Shown here: positions 36,138-44,780 of the stretch, in pieces
How positions within the stretch are numbered: the stretch's first letter is position 1
Layout of the letters: every line of letters starts with the position of its first letter
NCBI RefSeq assembly: GCF_900089455.2
Contig: NZ_LT907988.1
Location: 682,001-746,000, forward strand
Length of the DNA stretch: 64,000 nucleotides
Direction of reading: 5' to 3'
From: Orrella dioscoreae
GTDB taxonomy: Bacteria > Pseudomonadota > Gammaproteobacteria > Burkholderiales > Burkholderiaceae_B
Translations under genes and position numbers: made by a program
Notes under the pieces: model-generated
Told to the model about the DNA's origin: nothing
What the model saw: only the letters and a program-made list of their open reading frames with translations
Databases searched by the model: none

Positions 36138-37082
36138 ATGAGCAAGCCCGTCCTGATGTGCGGTTCCGTTGCCTTCGACACCATCGCGGTGTTCGACGGC
36201 TATTTCAAGGACCACATCCTGCCAGACCGCATCCAGACGCTGGCCGTGTCCTTTCTCGTGCCGCGCATGCGCAAGGAGTTCGGCGGCTGCGCCGGCAACA
36301 TCGCCTACAACCTGCACCTGCTGGGCGGCACCCCCGTGCCGGTGGCCACGGTGGGCGAGGACGCCACGGACTACCTGGCGCGTTTCCAGGATCTGGGTAT
36401 CGACACCTCGCGCATCAAGGTGGTGCCCGACACGCTGACGGCGCAATGCTTCATCACCACTGACCTGGCGGACAACCAGATCACGGCCTTCCACCCCGGG
36501 GCGATGTCCTTCTCGGCCAGCAACGACCTGACCGGGGTGCAGGCTGGCTGGGCGCTGGTGGGGCCGGATGCCAAGGAAGGCATGTTCGCGCACGCCGAGC
36601 GGCTGCATGCCGGCGGCGTGCCGTTCATCTTCGACCTGGGGCAGGCCATGCCGCTGTTCGACGGTGCCGACCTGGCCCGCATGCTGGACATGGCACAGGC
36701 GATGACGGTCAACGATTACGAAGCCGGCGTGGTCGAGCAGCGCCTGGGCCGCTCCATGCAGGACATCGCGCAAGGCCTGCGCGCGGTCGTCGTGACGCGC
36801 GGCGCCGAAGGCGCCACGCTCTACACGGAAGGCCGCGAGATCATCATTGCGCCGGTCAAGGCCGGCGGCGTTGTCGATCCTACCGGTTGCGGGGATTCGC
36901 ACCGCGCCGGCCTGCTGTATGGCCTGATCGAGGGTTGGAGCTGGGAGGACAGCTGCAAGCTGGGCAACCTGATGGGCGCCATCAAGATCGCTTCGCAGGG
37001 ACCCCAGAACCACGCGCCTTCGCGCGCCGAGATCAGTGCGAAATTGCTTGAAACTTATGGCCTAGAACTCCCGCGCGTCTGA
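36138..37082 (+). CDS. PfkB-family carbohydrate/nucleoside kinase
   Basis: 314 residues, ribokinase fold. The N-terminal GGCAGNIAYNLHLLGG (49-64) is the sugar/nucleoside-site motif. The C-terminal signature reads DPTGCGDSHRAG (247-258) instead of the usual DTTGAGDxF; the catalytic base is D253. It most resembles the adenosine-kinase-like branch, but the substrate (sugar or nucleoside) is not determined. It starts 12 bases after the DUF3426 gene and is likely cotranscribed. Confidence 0.9.
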   Translation: MSKPVLMCGSVAFDTIAVFDGYFKDHILPDRIQTLAVSFLVPRMRKEFGGCAGNIAYNLHLLGGTPVPVATVGEDATDYLARFQDLGIDTSRIKVVPDTLTAQCFITTDLADNQITAFHPGAMSFSASNDLTGVQAGWALVGPDAKEGMFAHAERLHAGGVPFIFDLGQAMPLFDGADLARMLDMAQAMTVNDYEAGVVEQRLGRSMQDIAQGLRAVVVTRGAEGATLYTEGREIIIAPVKAGGVVDPTGCGDSHRAGLLYGLIEGWSWEDSCKLGNLMGAIKIASQGPQNHAPSRAEISAKLLETYGLELPRV

Positions 37083-37110
37083 AGAATCCAAGGGTTGCAG
37101 CTTGTTGCCA

Positions 37111-37130
37111 TCGGACTATTATTGGTCCGA
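37111..37130. other. Perfect dyad upstream of the glycine-zipper lipoprotein gene
   Basis: TCGGAC-TATTATTG-GTCCGA lies in the 100-base gap between the kinase gene and the lipoprotein gene. It could be an operator or the hairpin of a weak terminator. The AT-rich centre is unusual for this GC-rich region. Confidence 0.4.
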
Positions 37131-37182
37131 ATGCCCCAGGTAATATTTGCCCGTGAGTCATTCGCTCGATCAGGAGAAAACC

Positions 37183-37683
37183 ATGCCGACCACCCAGACT
37201 ACCGCCATTCAATCGCGCGCCTCGCGCTGGATGGCCATTGCGGCCGTGACGGCTTCGCTTGGCGTGCTGGCCGGTTGCGCGAACAACAGCGCTTCCAGCC
37301 AGGTCTACAGCTATGACCAGGCACAGCGCGAACAGATCGTGCGTACCGGTACCGTCACGGGCGTTCGTCCCATCAGCATCCAGGAAAGCAAGTCGAGCGG
37401 CGCAGGCGTGCTGGCCGGCGGTGCCCTGGGCGGCGTCGCGGGCAACGCCGTGGGCGGCGGCACGGGCCGTGCCATCGCCACCGTGGGCGGCGCCATCCTG
37501 GGTGCCATCGCCGGTAATGCCGTCGAGAACCGCGTGGGCCGCACCTCGGGCTACGAAATCTCGGTCCGTCTGGACAACGGCGAAACCCGCGTGGTTGCCC
37601 AGGAAGCCGATACGCCCGTCAGCGTGGGCCAGCGCGTGCAGGTCATCAGCGGCGCCGGCCCCACCCGCGTGGCGCCGCTGTAA
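37183..37683 (+). CDS. Glycine-zipper 2TM domain lipoprotein (SlyB/Rick 17 kDa antigen-like)
   Basis: 166 residues from the ATG at 37183, with CAGGAG ribosome binding site just upstream. A lipoprotein signal ends LGVLAGC, so C32 is lipidated. The glycine zipper (about 84-120) reads GVLAGGALGGVAGNAVGGG and GGAILGAIAGNA, followed by a C-terminal domain with YEISVRLDNGETR and VGQRVQV. Such proteins sit in the outer membrane and support envelope integrity. A terminator follows directly. Confidence 0.93.
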   Translation: MPTTQTTAIQSRASRWMAIAAVTASLGVLAGCANNSASSQVYSYDQAQREQIVRTGTVTGVRPISIQESKSSGAGVLAGGALGGVAGNAVGGGTGRAIATVGGAILGAIAGNAVENRVGRTSGYEISVRLDNGETRVVAQEADTPVSVGQRVQVISGAGPTRVAPL

Positions 37684-37711
37684 GCGCCTCGGACGGCTTG
37701 GCCCGTTCAGC

Positions 37712-37744
37712 AAGAAGCCCGCCTTGTCGGCGGGCTTCTTGTTT
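37712..37744 (+). terminator. Rho-independent terminator after the glycine-zipper lipoprotein gene
   Basis: AAGAAGCCCGCC-TTGT-CGGCGGGCTTCTT forms a long stem (about 11 pairs) followed by GTTT; the A/T-rich outer bases let it act on both strands. It lies 28 bases after the lipoprotein stop. Confidence 0.9.
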
Positions 37745-37785
37745 GGCGCCCCGTTTACGGAACGCCGGGTAGCCAGCAGAGGCGA

Positions 37786-38349
37786 TCAGACGCCGAAGAT
37801 GCCGTAGCTGACGCGCGCCAGCACCATCATCAGGACCTGGGCGATGATCAGCAGCGCCAGCGGCGAGAGATCGATGCCGCCCATATTGGGCAGGATGCGG
37901 CGCAGCGGGTCCAGCAAGGGGGCGGTCAGCGTGCGCAGCAGGCCCATCATGGGGGCGGCCGGGTTGACCCAGGACAGCACCACCTGCAACAGCGTGAGCC
38001 ACAGCACCAGGTTCAACGACCAGCGGGCCACGGTGAGGAGCGCGGCGCCCAGCGCGGCCGGCAGCAACTGCACCGGCACCATGCTCCCCGTCGACACCAG
38101 CCAGCTCAGCACCAGGTACACCAGGGCCACGAGCCAGGCCGCCAGCAGGCAGGCCCAGTCGATCCTGCCGGTGTTGGGCAGGATCTTGCGCAAGGGCATG
38201 ACGAGCCAGTTGGTCGCCTGGTTGATGGACTGCACCACCGGGTGGAAGGGATGCATGCGCACCGCGATGAACCAGGCGCGCGCGAGCAGCGCGGCGCCCA
38301 GCAGGGTGAACGCAATTTCAAGCAGGAAGCGGATGATGTCGCCGAACAT
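37786..38349 (-). CDS. YggT family membrane protein
   Basis: 187 residues with two YggT repeats (about 1-90 and 95-187). Each has a hydrophobic helix and a NPxxxxLR-like motif (PFHPVVQSINQATNWLVMPLRKILP and PAAPMMGLLRTLTAPLLDPLRRILP). It is an inner-membrane protein; the family is implicated in osmotic shock and, in other phyla, in division or thylakoid biogenesis. It converges on the lipoprotein terminator. Confidence 0.92.
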   Translation of the reverse strand: MFGDIIRFLLEIAFTLLGAALLARAWFIAVRMHPFHPVVQSINQATNWLVMPLRKILPNTGRIDWACLLAAWLVALVYLVLSWLVSTGSMVPVQLLPAALGAALLTVARWSLNLVLWLTLLQVVLSWVNPAAPMMGLLRTLTAPLLDPLRRILPNMGGIDLSPLALLIIAQVLMMVLARVSYGIFGV

Positions 38350-38429
38350 GGGGAAAGGTATCAGTCAGTTGTGGCGGCCATTGTCGCATGCAAGCGTTGG
38401 CGGGGCACGAGTCTGGAGCCGGGGGGCAT

Positions 38430-39470
38430 TCAAGGCAGCGAGATGGGCGTGCCCCAGACCGGATCGGCCGGCCCCTGGCGGCCCAGGACAGTGACCTGCA
38501 TCGGCACGAGCCGCGACAGCAGGGCCTGCTGTTCGGCGTTCAGCGTGGCACGGGTGGCCAGATAGTTGCGCGTGAAGTCCATGGGAGGCGCAAGCGTATG
38601 CACCGTGAAGCCCTCCAACGGGCAGTCCACCTTGTCCGCGGCGACCTTGCGGCAGTTTCCCTGGCGGTAGCGATAGCTCGGCGTCTTCAGATGGCTGCGC
38701 TGGCTCAGCACCAGTTGCCCGCCCTGCAGCGTGAAGCTCGCCAGCGCCTGCTTGGGAGGCAGGCGCACCTGCACCTTGAGCGCCGGGATGTCGCGGGAAT
38801 CCGTGTCCTGGTAATAGCCGGCCCCCATGCCGGGCGTCGTCTCGTCGTATTGCTGTTCGCCCCAGGCGACGCAGTTGCCCGAGGCCCGATGGATGGTGGT
38901 GCAGTATTTCTGGGTGCGGGTCTGCGTGTGCGTGGTGCCTTCCTTCCAGTTCATCTCGAGGTAGTACTCGCGGTAGGTCTCGGGCGTCAGGGACGCCGTG
39001 CCGCGCGCGCCGCGTGCCCTGCCGGTCGCGCCCGGCTTCTTGCCGAATGCGTCGAGCGTCGCCTTGAGCTGGTAGTCGTCGCCCCCGGTCAGCAGGTATT
39101 TGCCGGGCGGCAGGATATGGACCTCGAACGCCTTGAACAGATAGGTGGTCTTGGGGTCGCGTTGCAGTTCGTTGTTCTGGAATTTACGGCTGAACGCGAT
39201 CTCCGGCTTGGCCTCGTGGGTCCAGATGACGTTCGATGTCCATTTGCTCATGCCTTCCGCGTCGGCGAGCGATTTGTGGGGCGTCAGGTCCGCCACCAGC
39301 ACCACCGCCATGTCGGCCTTCAGGGCCTCGCCGATCACATACAGCATCTGCGCATATTCCGCCTGCTCCTTTTCGTGCTGGCCGCTACCGAGAGGCTGCG
39401 TCACGCAGCCCGACAGACCGAGGGCGAAGAGCAATACGGTGGCAATGCGAGGGGGGCGAGGCAGCTTCAA
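38430..39470 (-). CDS. Lipoprotein of unknown function
   Basis: 346 residues if translation starts at the TTG at 39470, which gives an ideal signal MKLPRPPRIATVLLFALGLSG then C22; another TTG at 39518 would add 16 residues, and no ATG precedes the signal. The mature protein has a region rich in KEQAEYAQMLYVIGEAL, a FxVHILPPGKYLLTGG segment, and RSHLKTPSYRYRQGNCRK. The beta-rich sequence and paired Cys suggest a periplasmic domain. I recognise no family. Confidence 0.8.
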   Translation of the reverse strand: MKLPRPPRIATVLLFALGLSGCVTQPLGSGQHEKEQAEYAQMLYVIGEALKADMAVVLVADLTPHKSLADAEGMSKWTSNVIWTHEAKPEIAFSRKFQNNELQRDPKTTYLFKAFEVHILPPGKYLLTGGDDYQLKATLDAFGKKPGATGRARGARGTASLTPETYREYYLEMNWKEGTTHTQTRTQKYCTTIHRASGNCVAWGEQQYDETTPGMGAGYYQDTDSRDIPALKVQVRLPPKQALASFTLQGGQLVLSQRSHLKTPSYRYRQGNCRKVAADKVDCPLEGFTVHTLAPPMDFTRNYLATRATLNAEQQALLSRLVPMQVTVLGRQGPADPVWGTPISLP

Positions 39471-39516
39471 GGGGGATCCAGGGAAAGAGGTGGACGCATG
39501 CAGGCAGGGGGGAGGC

Positions 39517-39558
39517 AATAAAAAAACCGCCCGGTACCTTGCGGCGCCGGGCGGTTTT
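39517..39558 (-). terminator. Rho-independent terminator after the histone-like gene
   Basis: On the minus strand AAAACCGCCCGGC... pairs with ...CCGGGCGGTTTT, then a T-run (TTTTTTATT) follows. It lies 15 bases past the stop codon of the histone-like gene and ends that single-gene transcript before the lipoprotein gene. Confidence 0.9.
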
Positions 39559-39572
39559 CAGGACGGCCCGAA

Positions 39573-40139
39573 TTAGGGGCGGCCGCCCGTGGGGAAGGGC
39601 CACGAAGCCGCGGGATTCAGCGCGGTCTTGGCGCCCGGTGCAGCAGCCGTCGACGGCGGCGTCACAGCGGGCTTCTTCGCAGCGGGCTTCTTGGCAGCAG
39701 CCTTCTTGGCAGGCGCCTTCTTGGCCGCGGGGGCCTTGGTGGCGGCAGCCTTCTTGGCGGCGGGCTTCTTGGCAGCAACCTTCTTGACCGCGGCCTTCTT
39801 CGCCGGGGCCTTCTTGGCAGCAACCTTCTTCACCGCGGCTTTCTTCGCCGGGGCTTTCTTGGCGGCAACCTTCTTGACGGCGGCTTTCTTCGCCGGCGCC
39901 TTCTTGGCGGCAACCTTCTTCACAGCGGCTTTCTTGACGGCAGCCTTCTTGGCCGGCGCCTTCTTGGCGGCGACCTTCTTCACTGCGGCTTTCTTGGCCG
40001 GCGCCTTCTTGGCGGCAACCTTCTTCACAGCGGGCTTCTTGGCCGCGACTTTCTTGACGGCCGGGGTCTTCTTCACGGCCGCTTTCTTGGCCGGGGCTTT
40101 CTTGACCGCCTTCTTGGCGGCCTTCTTGGCAGTTGCCAT
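39573..40139 (-). CDS. bpH1: Histone H1-like Lys/Ala-rich nucleoid protein (BpH1-like)
   Basis: 188 residues, almost entirely Lys, Ala, Pro and Val. Residues 41-120 hold five tandem copies of the 15-residue unit [15 protein letters not shown], with one extra AAVKK after the second copy. It resembles the C-terminal tail of eukaryotic H1 and the BpH1 protein of Bordetella pertussis, which binds DNA and varies in length between strains. A good ribosome binding site AAGGAG precedes the ATG. The repeat makes the gene prone to copy-number change. Confidence 0.93.
   Translation of the reverse strand: MATAKKAAKKAVKKAPAKKAAVKKTPAVKKVAAKKPAVKKVAAKKAPAKKAAVKKVAAKKAPAKKAAVKKAAVKKVAAKKAPAKKAAVKKVAAKKAPAKKAAVKKVAAKKAPAKKAAVKKVAAKKPAAKKAAATKAPAAKKAPAKKAAAKKPAAKKPAVTPPSTAAAPGAKTALNPAASWPFPTGGRP
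39780..40019 (-). repeat. Tandem 45-bp coding repeats in the histone-like gene
   Basis: Five copies of a 45-base unit (15 codons, [15 protein letters not shown]) with a single 15-base insertion (AAVKK) between copies two and three. The repeats stay in frame, so slippage would change protein length by whole units. They are direct repeats without spacers and therefore not a CRISPR array. Confidence 0.9.
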
Positions 40140-40441
40140 GGTCTTGCTCCTTAGGTTCAGGGGTCCCAGAACTTAAACCCGTGCAAGCGCCTGCCCCGGA
40201 GGGCGAGGTACCAGCCCGGGCTATTCATCGGCGCAAGCCGCCGTCCCTTGAAGGCGACGGCATGACGGTTTGCGCTAATGAATGCCGCACGACCATTTGA
40301 TATGGCCCCCGCCCCTTGGCGCGAGCCATCTCAAATGGCGCCAGCAAGCGGCCGTTTCCAGCCGCTTGCCGTATTCACTGCTGCTGCCAAGCGCGTGTCG
40401 CGACTACCCCTGACCCGGAAAGCATCTCCGGGCAAGCACGC
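40140..40441. other. Structured intergenic region with four inverted repeats
   Basis: No gene is seen in these 302 bases. Four dyads follow one another: 40223-40283 (ATTCAT... ATGAAT, imperfect outer arms with an inner CCGTC/GACGG-type stem), 40294-40337 (CATTTGATATGGC with GCCATCTCAAATG), 40344-40369 (GCAAGCGGC with GCCGCTTGC, perfect), and 40414-40432 (CCCGGA with TCCGGG). The region is 3' of nrdB and 5' of the histone-like gene. It may be the nrdB 3' untranslated region, a leader, or encode a small RNA. Confidence 0.6.
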
Positions 40442-41626
40442 TCACTCCCAGTTGAGCGCGCCTCCGGTTTGGTACTCGATGACTCGCGTCTCGAAAAAGT
40501 TTCGTTCCTTCTTCAGATCAATCATCTCGGCCATCCACGGGAAGGGATTCTCTTCCTGCGGGAACAGCTGCTCGAGACCGATCTGCTGGCAACGCCGGTT
40601 CGCGATGAAGCGCAGGTAGGACTTGAACATCGATGCATTCAGGCCCAGGACGCCGCGCGGCATCGTGTCTTCGGCGTAAGCGTATTCCAGTTCCACTGCC
40701 TTGAGGAACAAATTTCGGATTTCCTCACGAAATTCCGGTGTCCACAAGTGAGGATTCTCAAGTTTGACGGTGTTGATGAGGTCGATGCCGAAGTTGCAGT
40801 GCATGGATTCATCGCGAAGGATGTACATGTACTGCTCGGCCGCGCCGGTCATCTTGTTCTGGCGGCCCAGCGCAAGGATCTGCGTGAAGCCGACGTAGAA
40901 GAAGAGACCTTCCATCAGGCACGCGAACACGATCAGGGACTTCAGCAGCGTCTGGTCGGCTTCGGGCGTGCCGGTCTTGAAGTCCGGATCGGCGATGGCG
41001 TCGATGAACGGAATCAGGAACTCGTCCTTGGCGCGGATCGACGGGACTTCGTTGTAGGCGTTGAAGATCTCGCCTTCATCGAGGTCCAGGCTTTCGACGA
41101 TGTACTGGTAGGCGTGCGTGTGGATCGCTTCCTCGAATGCCTGGCGCAGCAGGAACTGGCGGCATTCGGGCGCCGTGATGTGGCGGTAGGTGCCCAGCAC
41201 GATGTTGTTGGCCGCGAGCGAGTCGGCCGTGACGAAGAAGCCCAGGTTGCGCTTGACGATGCGACGTTCGTCTTCCGTCAGGCCGTTGGGGTTCTTCCAC
41301 AGCGCGATGTCGCGCGACATGTTGATTTCCTGCGGCATCCAGTGGTTGGCGCAGGTGGCCAGGTACTTTTCCCAGGCCCACTTGTACTTGAACGGCACCA
41401 GCTGGTTGACGTCGGTTTCGCCGTTGATGATGCGCTTGTCGGCGGCGCTGACGCGGCGTGCGGTCCCTTCGGCGCCTGCAGCTTGCGGCGCGGCCGCCGG
41501 CTGCAGCGCCGTGTCGTTGAATGCGCCGACCGCGGCGCGCGCGGGTTCGGCGGAGGGCCGGTCACCGCCCGCGGGGGCGGGGCTGGTGGCCGGTTGTTGG
41601 CGGGGTTCGTCGTCCCAATCGAGCAT
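40442..41626 (-). CDS. nrdB: Ribonucleotide reductase beta subunit, class I, Chlamydia-like branch
   Basis: 394 residues. It makes the radical for ribonucleotide reduction. Metal ligands read D135 (TADSL), E166 and H169 (EAIHTHAY), E239 (MEGLFFY), E273 and H276 (RDESMHC). Y173 sits where E. coli has the radical Tyr and Chlamydia class Ic has Phe, so a tyrosyl radical is expected although the overall sequence is of the Chlamydia type. The first about 65 residues are a low-complexity extension. It lies 24 bases after nrdA. Confidence 0.96.
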   Translation of the reverse strand: MLDWDDEPRQQPATSPAPAGGDRPSAEPARAAVGAFNDTALQPAAAPQAAGAEGTARRVSAADKRIINGETDVNQLVPFKYKWAWEKYLATCANHWMPQEINMSRDIALWKNPNGLTEDERRIVKRNLGFFVTADSLAANNIVLGTYRHITAPECRQFLLRQAFEEAIHTHAYQYIVESLDLDEGEIFNAYNEVPSIRAKDEFLIPFIDAIADPDFKTGTPEADQTLLKSLIVFACLMEGLFFYVGFTQILALGRQNKMTGAAEQYMYILRDESMHCNFGIDLINTVKLENPHLWTPEFREEIRNLFLKAVELEYAYAEDTMPRGVLGLNASMFKSYLRFIANRRCQQIGLEQLFPQEENPFPWMAEMIDLKKERNFFETRVIEYQTGGALNWE

Positions 41627-41650
41627 TATGGTTTTCTCCGGAGTCGGTGG

Positions 41651-44560
41651 TTACTGGCAGGCTTCGCACTCTTCGAAACCGGGGTCGCCCGGCTTCATGG
41701 TGCAAACCGCTCCGAGGATTTCGGGTTCCGGCAGGTTGGGGGCGGTGCTGGCGGCCGAGGCGGCGACAGACGTGCTTCCCGTGGCGACGGCGTTCAGTTC
41801 GCCACCCTTGCCGGTGGACTTCTCCGCGCTGGTGGCGCCCAGCGTGCGGAGGTAGTAGGTAGTCTTCAGGCCACGCAGCCATGCGAGCTTGTAGGTTTCA
41901 TCGAGCTTCTTGCCCGAGGCGCCGGCCATGTAGATGTTGAGCGACTGTGCCTGATCGATCCACTTCTGGCGGCGCGACGCGCACTCGACCAGCCATTGCG
42001 GCTCGACTTCGAAGGCCGTGGCGTAGAGCTTGCGGAGTTCGGGGGGAACGCGATCGATGCGGGACAGGGTGCCGTCGAAGTACTTGAGGTCGGCGACCAT
42101 GACTTCGTCCCAGAGACCGAGTTTCTTGAGATCGCGAACGAGGTAATCGTTAACAACCGTGAACTCGCCGGAGAGATTCGATTTGACGTACAAGTTTTGG
42201 TAGGTCGGTTCGATGCACGCAGACACGCCAATGATATTGGAAATAGTTGCGGTTGGGGCAATCGCGACGCAATTGGAATTCCGCATGCCGTTTTGCTTGA
42301 TGCGCGCGCGCAACGCATCCCAGTCCAGCGTGCTCGACGTGTCGACCTCGACGTGGCCGCCGCGCTCTTCCTGCAGCATGGCCAGCGTGTCCTGCGGCAG
42401 GATGCCGCGCGACCACAGCGAACCTTCGTACGACGGGTAGCGGCCGCGTTCCTGCGCGAGGTCGCTGGAGGCCGAATAGGCGTGATAGCACACGGCTTCC
42501 ATCGAACGGTCGGCGAACTCGACGGCCGCTTGCGAAGCGTAGGGCACGCGCATCATCTGCAGGCAATCCTGGAAGCCCATGATGCCCATGCCGACGGGGC
42601 GATGGCGCTCGTTGGAGTCCTTCGCCTTCTTGACGGCGTAGTAGTTGATGTCGATCACGTTGTCGAGCATGCGCATGGCGATGGTGACCGTGCGCTTGAT
42701 CTTGTCGTGGTCGAGCTCGAAGCCGCCATTGGCCGAGGGCTTCATGTGGGCGACCAGGTTCACCGAACCCAGGTTGCACACCGCGATTTCCTCGTCGTTG
42801 GTGTTCAGCGTGATTTCCGTGCACAGGTTCGAGCTGTGCACCACGCCGACGTGCTGCTGCGGCGAGCGGATGTTGCAAGGATCCTTGAACGTGATCCAGG
42901 GGTGGCCGGTCTCGAACAGCATCGAGAGCATCTTGCGCCACAGGGTCAGCGCCGGCATCTTCTTGAAGAGCGTCAGCTCGCCCGTGGTCGTGCGGCGTTC
43001 GTATTCCAGATAGGCGACTTCGAAGTCCTTGCCCACCTTGTCATGCAGGTCGGGGCAGTCCGAGGGCGAGAACAGGGTCCAGTCGCCGGCTTCCATGACG
43101 CGCTTCATGAACAGGTCGGGAATCCAGTTCGCCGTGTTCATGTCGTGGGTGCGGCGGCGCTCGTCGCCGGTGTTCTTGCGCAGTTCCAGGAACTCTTCGA
43201 TGTCCAGGTGCCACGTTTCCAGGTACGTGCAGACCGCGCCCTTGCGCTTGCCGCCCTGGTTCACCGCCACGGCGGTGTCGTTGACGACCTTCAGGAACGG
43301 CACGACGCCCTGGCTTTCGCCGTTGGTGCCCTTGATGTGGCTGCGCAGCGCGCGCACGGGGGTCCAGTCGTTGCCCAGGCCGCCGGCGTACTTGGCCAGC
43401 AGGGCGTTTTCCTTGATGGCGTCGTAGATGCCTTCCAGGTCGTCCGACACGGTCGTCAGGTAGCACGACGACAGTTGCGAGTGCAGGGTGCCCGAGTTGA
43501 ACAGCGTGGGGGTCGAGCTCATGAAGTCGAACGAGGACAGGATCTCGTAGAACTCGATGGCGCGGGCTTCGCGGTCGGTTTCGCGCAGCGCCAGGCCCAT
43601 GGCCACGCGCATGAAGAAGACCTGCGGCAGCTCGATGCGGACGTTGCGCACGTGCAGGAAGTAGCGGTCGTACAGGGTCTGCAGGCCCAGGTAGCTGAAC
43701 TGCAGGTCGCGGTCGGCCTTCAGCGCGGCGGAGATGCGGGGCAGGTCGTACTTGGCCAGTTCAGGCGAGACCAGGCCGTTCTCGATGCCGCGGGCGATGA
43801 AGGTGGGGAAGTAGTCGGCGTAGGCCGTGTGCATCTCGGCTTGCGAGACTTCCTTGCCCAGCACTTCCTTGCGGATCGTGTGCAGCAGCAGGCGGGCGGT
43901 GACCTGGCTGTAGGCCGGATCCTTTTCCACCAGCGAGCGCGCCGACAGGATGGCGGACTTGTAGACCTCGTCGACGGGGATGCCGTCGTACAGGTTCTTG
44001 ATGGTTTCGCGCAGGATGGCTTCGGTGTCGATGAACTCGGTCAGGCCGACGCCGGCGGCTTCGATGGTCGCGCGCAGCGCGCCCTGGTCCAGCGGACGGC
44101 GCGCGCCGTTCTCGGTGACGTTCAGGGTGGGGTGCGGATCGGAGGCGACAGCGGGCGCGTGGGCGCGCTCCTGGGCGCGTTTCTCGCGATACAGCACGTA
44201 GGCGCGCGCGGCGTCATGCTCGCCCGAGCGCATCAGCGACAGCTCGACCTGGTCCTGGATGTCTTCGATATGGAAGGTGCCGCCATTGGGGCGGTTGCGC
44301 AGCAGGGCGTTGACCACTTGCTGGGTCAGGTTGTCGACCAGTTCGCGCACTCGCGCGGACGCGGCGCCCTGGCCACCGTTGACCGCCAGGAACGCCTTGG
44401 TGATGGCGATGGCGATCTTGCCCGGCTCGAAGCCGACGACGGCGCCGTTGCGGCGGATGACGTGGTAACCGGACCACTGCCCCGTGGCGGGGGCCTCTGT
44501 GGTCGCGGGCTGTTGCGGCACGGCGCTAGGCCGCGTGTCAGCGGCGGTCGAAGTCTGCAT
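41651..44560 (-). CDS. nrdA: Ribonucleotide reductase alpha subunit, class I
   Basis: 969 residues, longer than E. coli NrdA (about 760). The N-terminal ATP-cone (about 28-125) has VIRRNGAVVGFEPGKI; a second, degenerate ATP-cone-like stretch follows at about 140-230, accounting for the extra length. The catalytic barrel contains NLCTEITLNTNDEEIAVCNLGSVN-type motifs (active-site Cys) and the C-terminal redox pair CEAC before the last residue. The start is downstream of candidate NrdR boxes. Confidence 0.96.
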   Translation of the reverse strand: MQTSTAADTRPSAVPQQPATTEAPATGQWSGYHVIRRNGAVVGFEPGKIAIAITKAFLAVNGGQGAASARVRELVDNLTQQVVNALLRNRPNGGTFHIEDIQDQVELSLMRSGEHDAARAYVLYREKRAQERAHAPAVASDPHPTLNVTENGARRPLDQGALRATIEAAGVGLTEFIDTEAILRETIKNLYDGIPVDEVYKSAILSARSLVEKDPAYSQVTARLLLHTIRKEVLGKEVSQAEMHTAYADYFPTFIARGIENGLVSPELAKYDLPRISAALKADRDLQFSYLGLQTLYDRYFLHVRNVRIELPQVFFMRVAMGLALRETDREARAIEFYEILSSFDFMSSTPTLFNSGTLHSQLSSCYLTTVSDDLEGIYDAIKENALLAKYAGGLGNDWTPVRALRSHIKGTNGESQGVVPFLKVVNDTAVAVNQGGKRKGAVCTYLETWHLDIEEFLELRKNTGDERRRTHDMNTANWIPDLFMKRVMEAGDWTLFSPSDCPDLHDKVGKDFEVAYLEYERRTTTGELTLFKKMPALTLWRKMLSMLFETGHPWITFKDPCNIRSPQQHVGVVHSSNLCTEITLNTNDEEIAVCNLGSVNLVAHMKPSANGGFELDHDKIKRTVTIAMRMLDNVIDINYYAVKKAKDSNERHRPVGMGIMGFQDCLQMMRVPYASQAAVEFADRSMEAVCYHAYSASSDLAQERGRYPSYEGSLWSRGILPQDTLAMLQEERGGHVEVDTSSTLDWDALRARIKQNGMRNSNCVAIAPTATISNIIGVSACIEPTYQNLYVKSNLSGEFTVVNDYLVRDLKKLGLWDEVMVADLKYFDGTLSRIDRVPPELRKLYATAFEVEPQWLVECASRRQKWIDQAQSLNIYMAGASGKKLDETYKLAWLRGLKTTYYLRTLGATSAEKSTGKGGELNAVATGSTSVAASAASTAPNLPEPEILGAVCTMKPGDPGFEECEACQ

Positions 44561-44714
44561 GGAAGCTCCTGTGCGAGAAATAGACAGGCATCGAAGGTGC
44601 CTGCCTCTTGTGGGATGTTCGGTACGGTGTGTTGCTGTATTACGGAGGATTGCGACGCAAGCAGGTTTGTCCCATCGGGGAGGGCTTTTCTATCGGGTGC
44701 GTCGCCGTGCCAAC

Positions 44715-44728
44715 CACAACATCTGGTG
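44715..44728. promoter_or_regulatory. Candidate NrdR box (promoter-distal to the -10)
   Basis: CACAACATCTGGTG matches the core of the NrdR box consensus (CACWATATATWGTG) at 11 of 14 positions. It starts exactly 31 bp before the second candidate box, the three-helical-turn spacing typical of NrdR sites. Position relative to the nrdA start is about 155 bases upstream. Confidence 0.65.
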
Positions 44729-44745
44729 GCTGTGACCAGCGTTGG

Positions 44746-44759
44746 CACTAATTCTAGTG
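44746..44759. promoter_or_regulatory. Candidate NrdR box overlapping the nrdA -10
   Basis: CACTAATTCTAGTG is a symmetric dyad (CACTA-N4-TAGTG) that matches the NrdR box core at 11 of 14 positions. It contains the candidate nrdA -10 (TAGAAT on the minus strand), so bound NrdR would block RNA polymerase. Confidence 0.7.
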
Positions 44760-44780
44760 GCGTAAGTGTAACCTCTTCAA
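44751..44780 (-). promoter_or_regulatory. Candidate nrdA-nrdB promoter
   Basis: On the minus strand a -35 TTGAAG (44775-44780), an 18-base spacer and a -10 TAGAAT (44751-44756) fit a housekeeping promoter. The -10 lies within the dyad CACTA-N4-TAGTG. The leader to the nrdA ATG would be about 185 bases. Confidence 0.6.

Noticed and set aside
39780-40019. Regular repeats that might suggest a CRISPR array
   Set aside because: The units are adjacent without spacers, stay in frame and encode Lys/Ala blocks of a histone-like protein.
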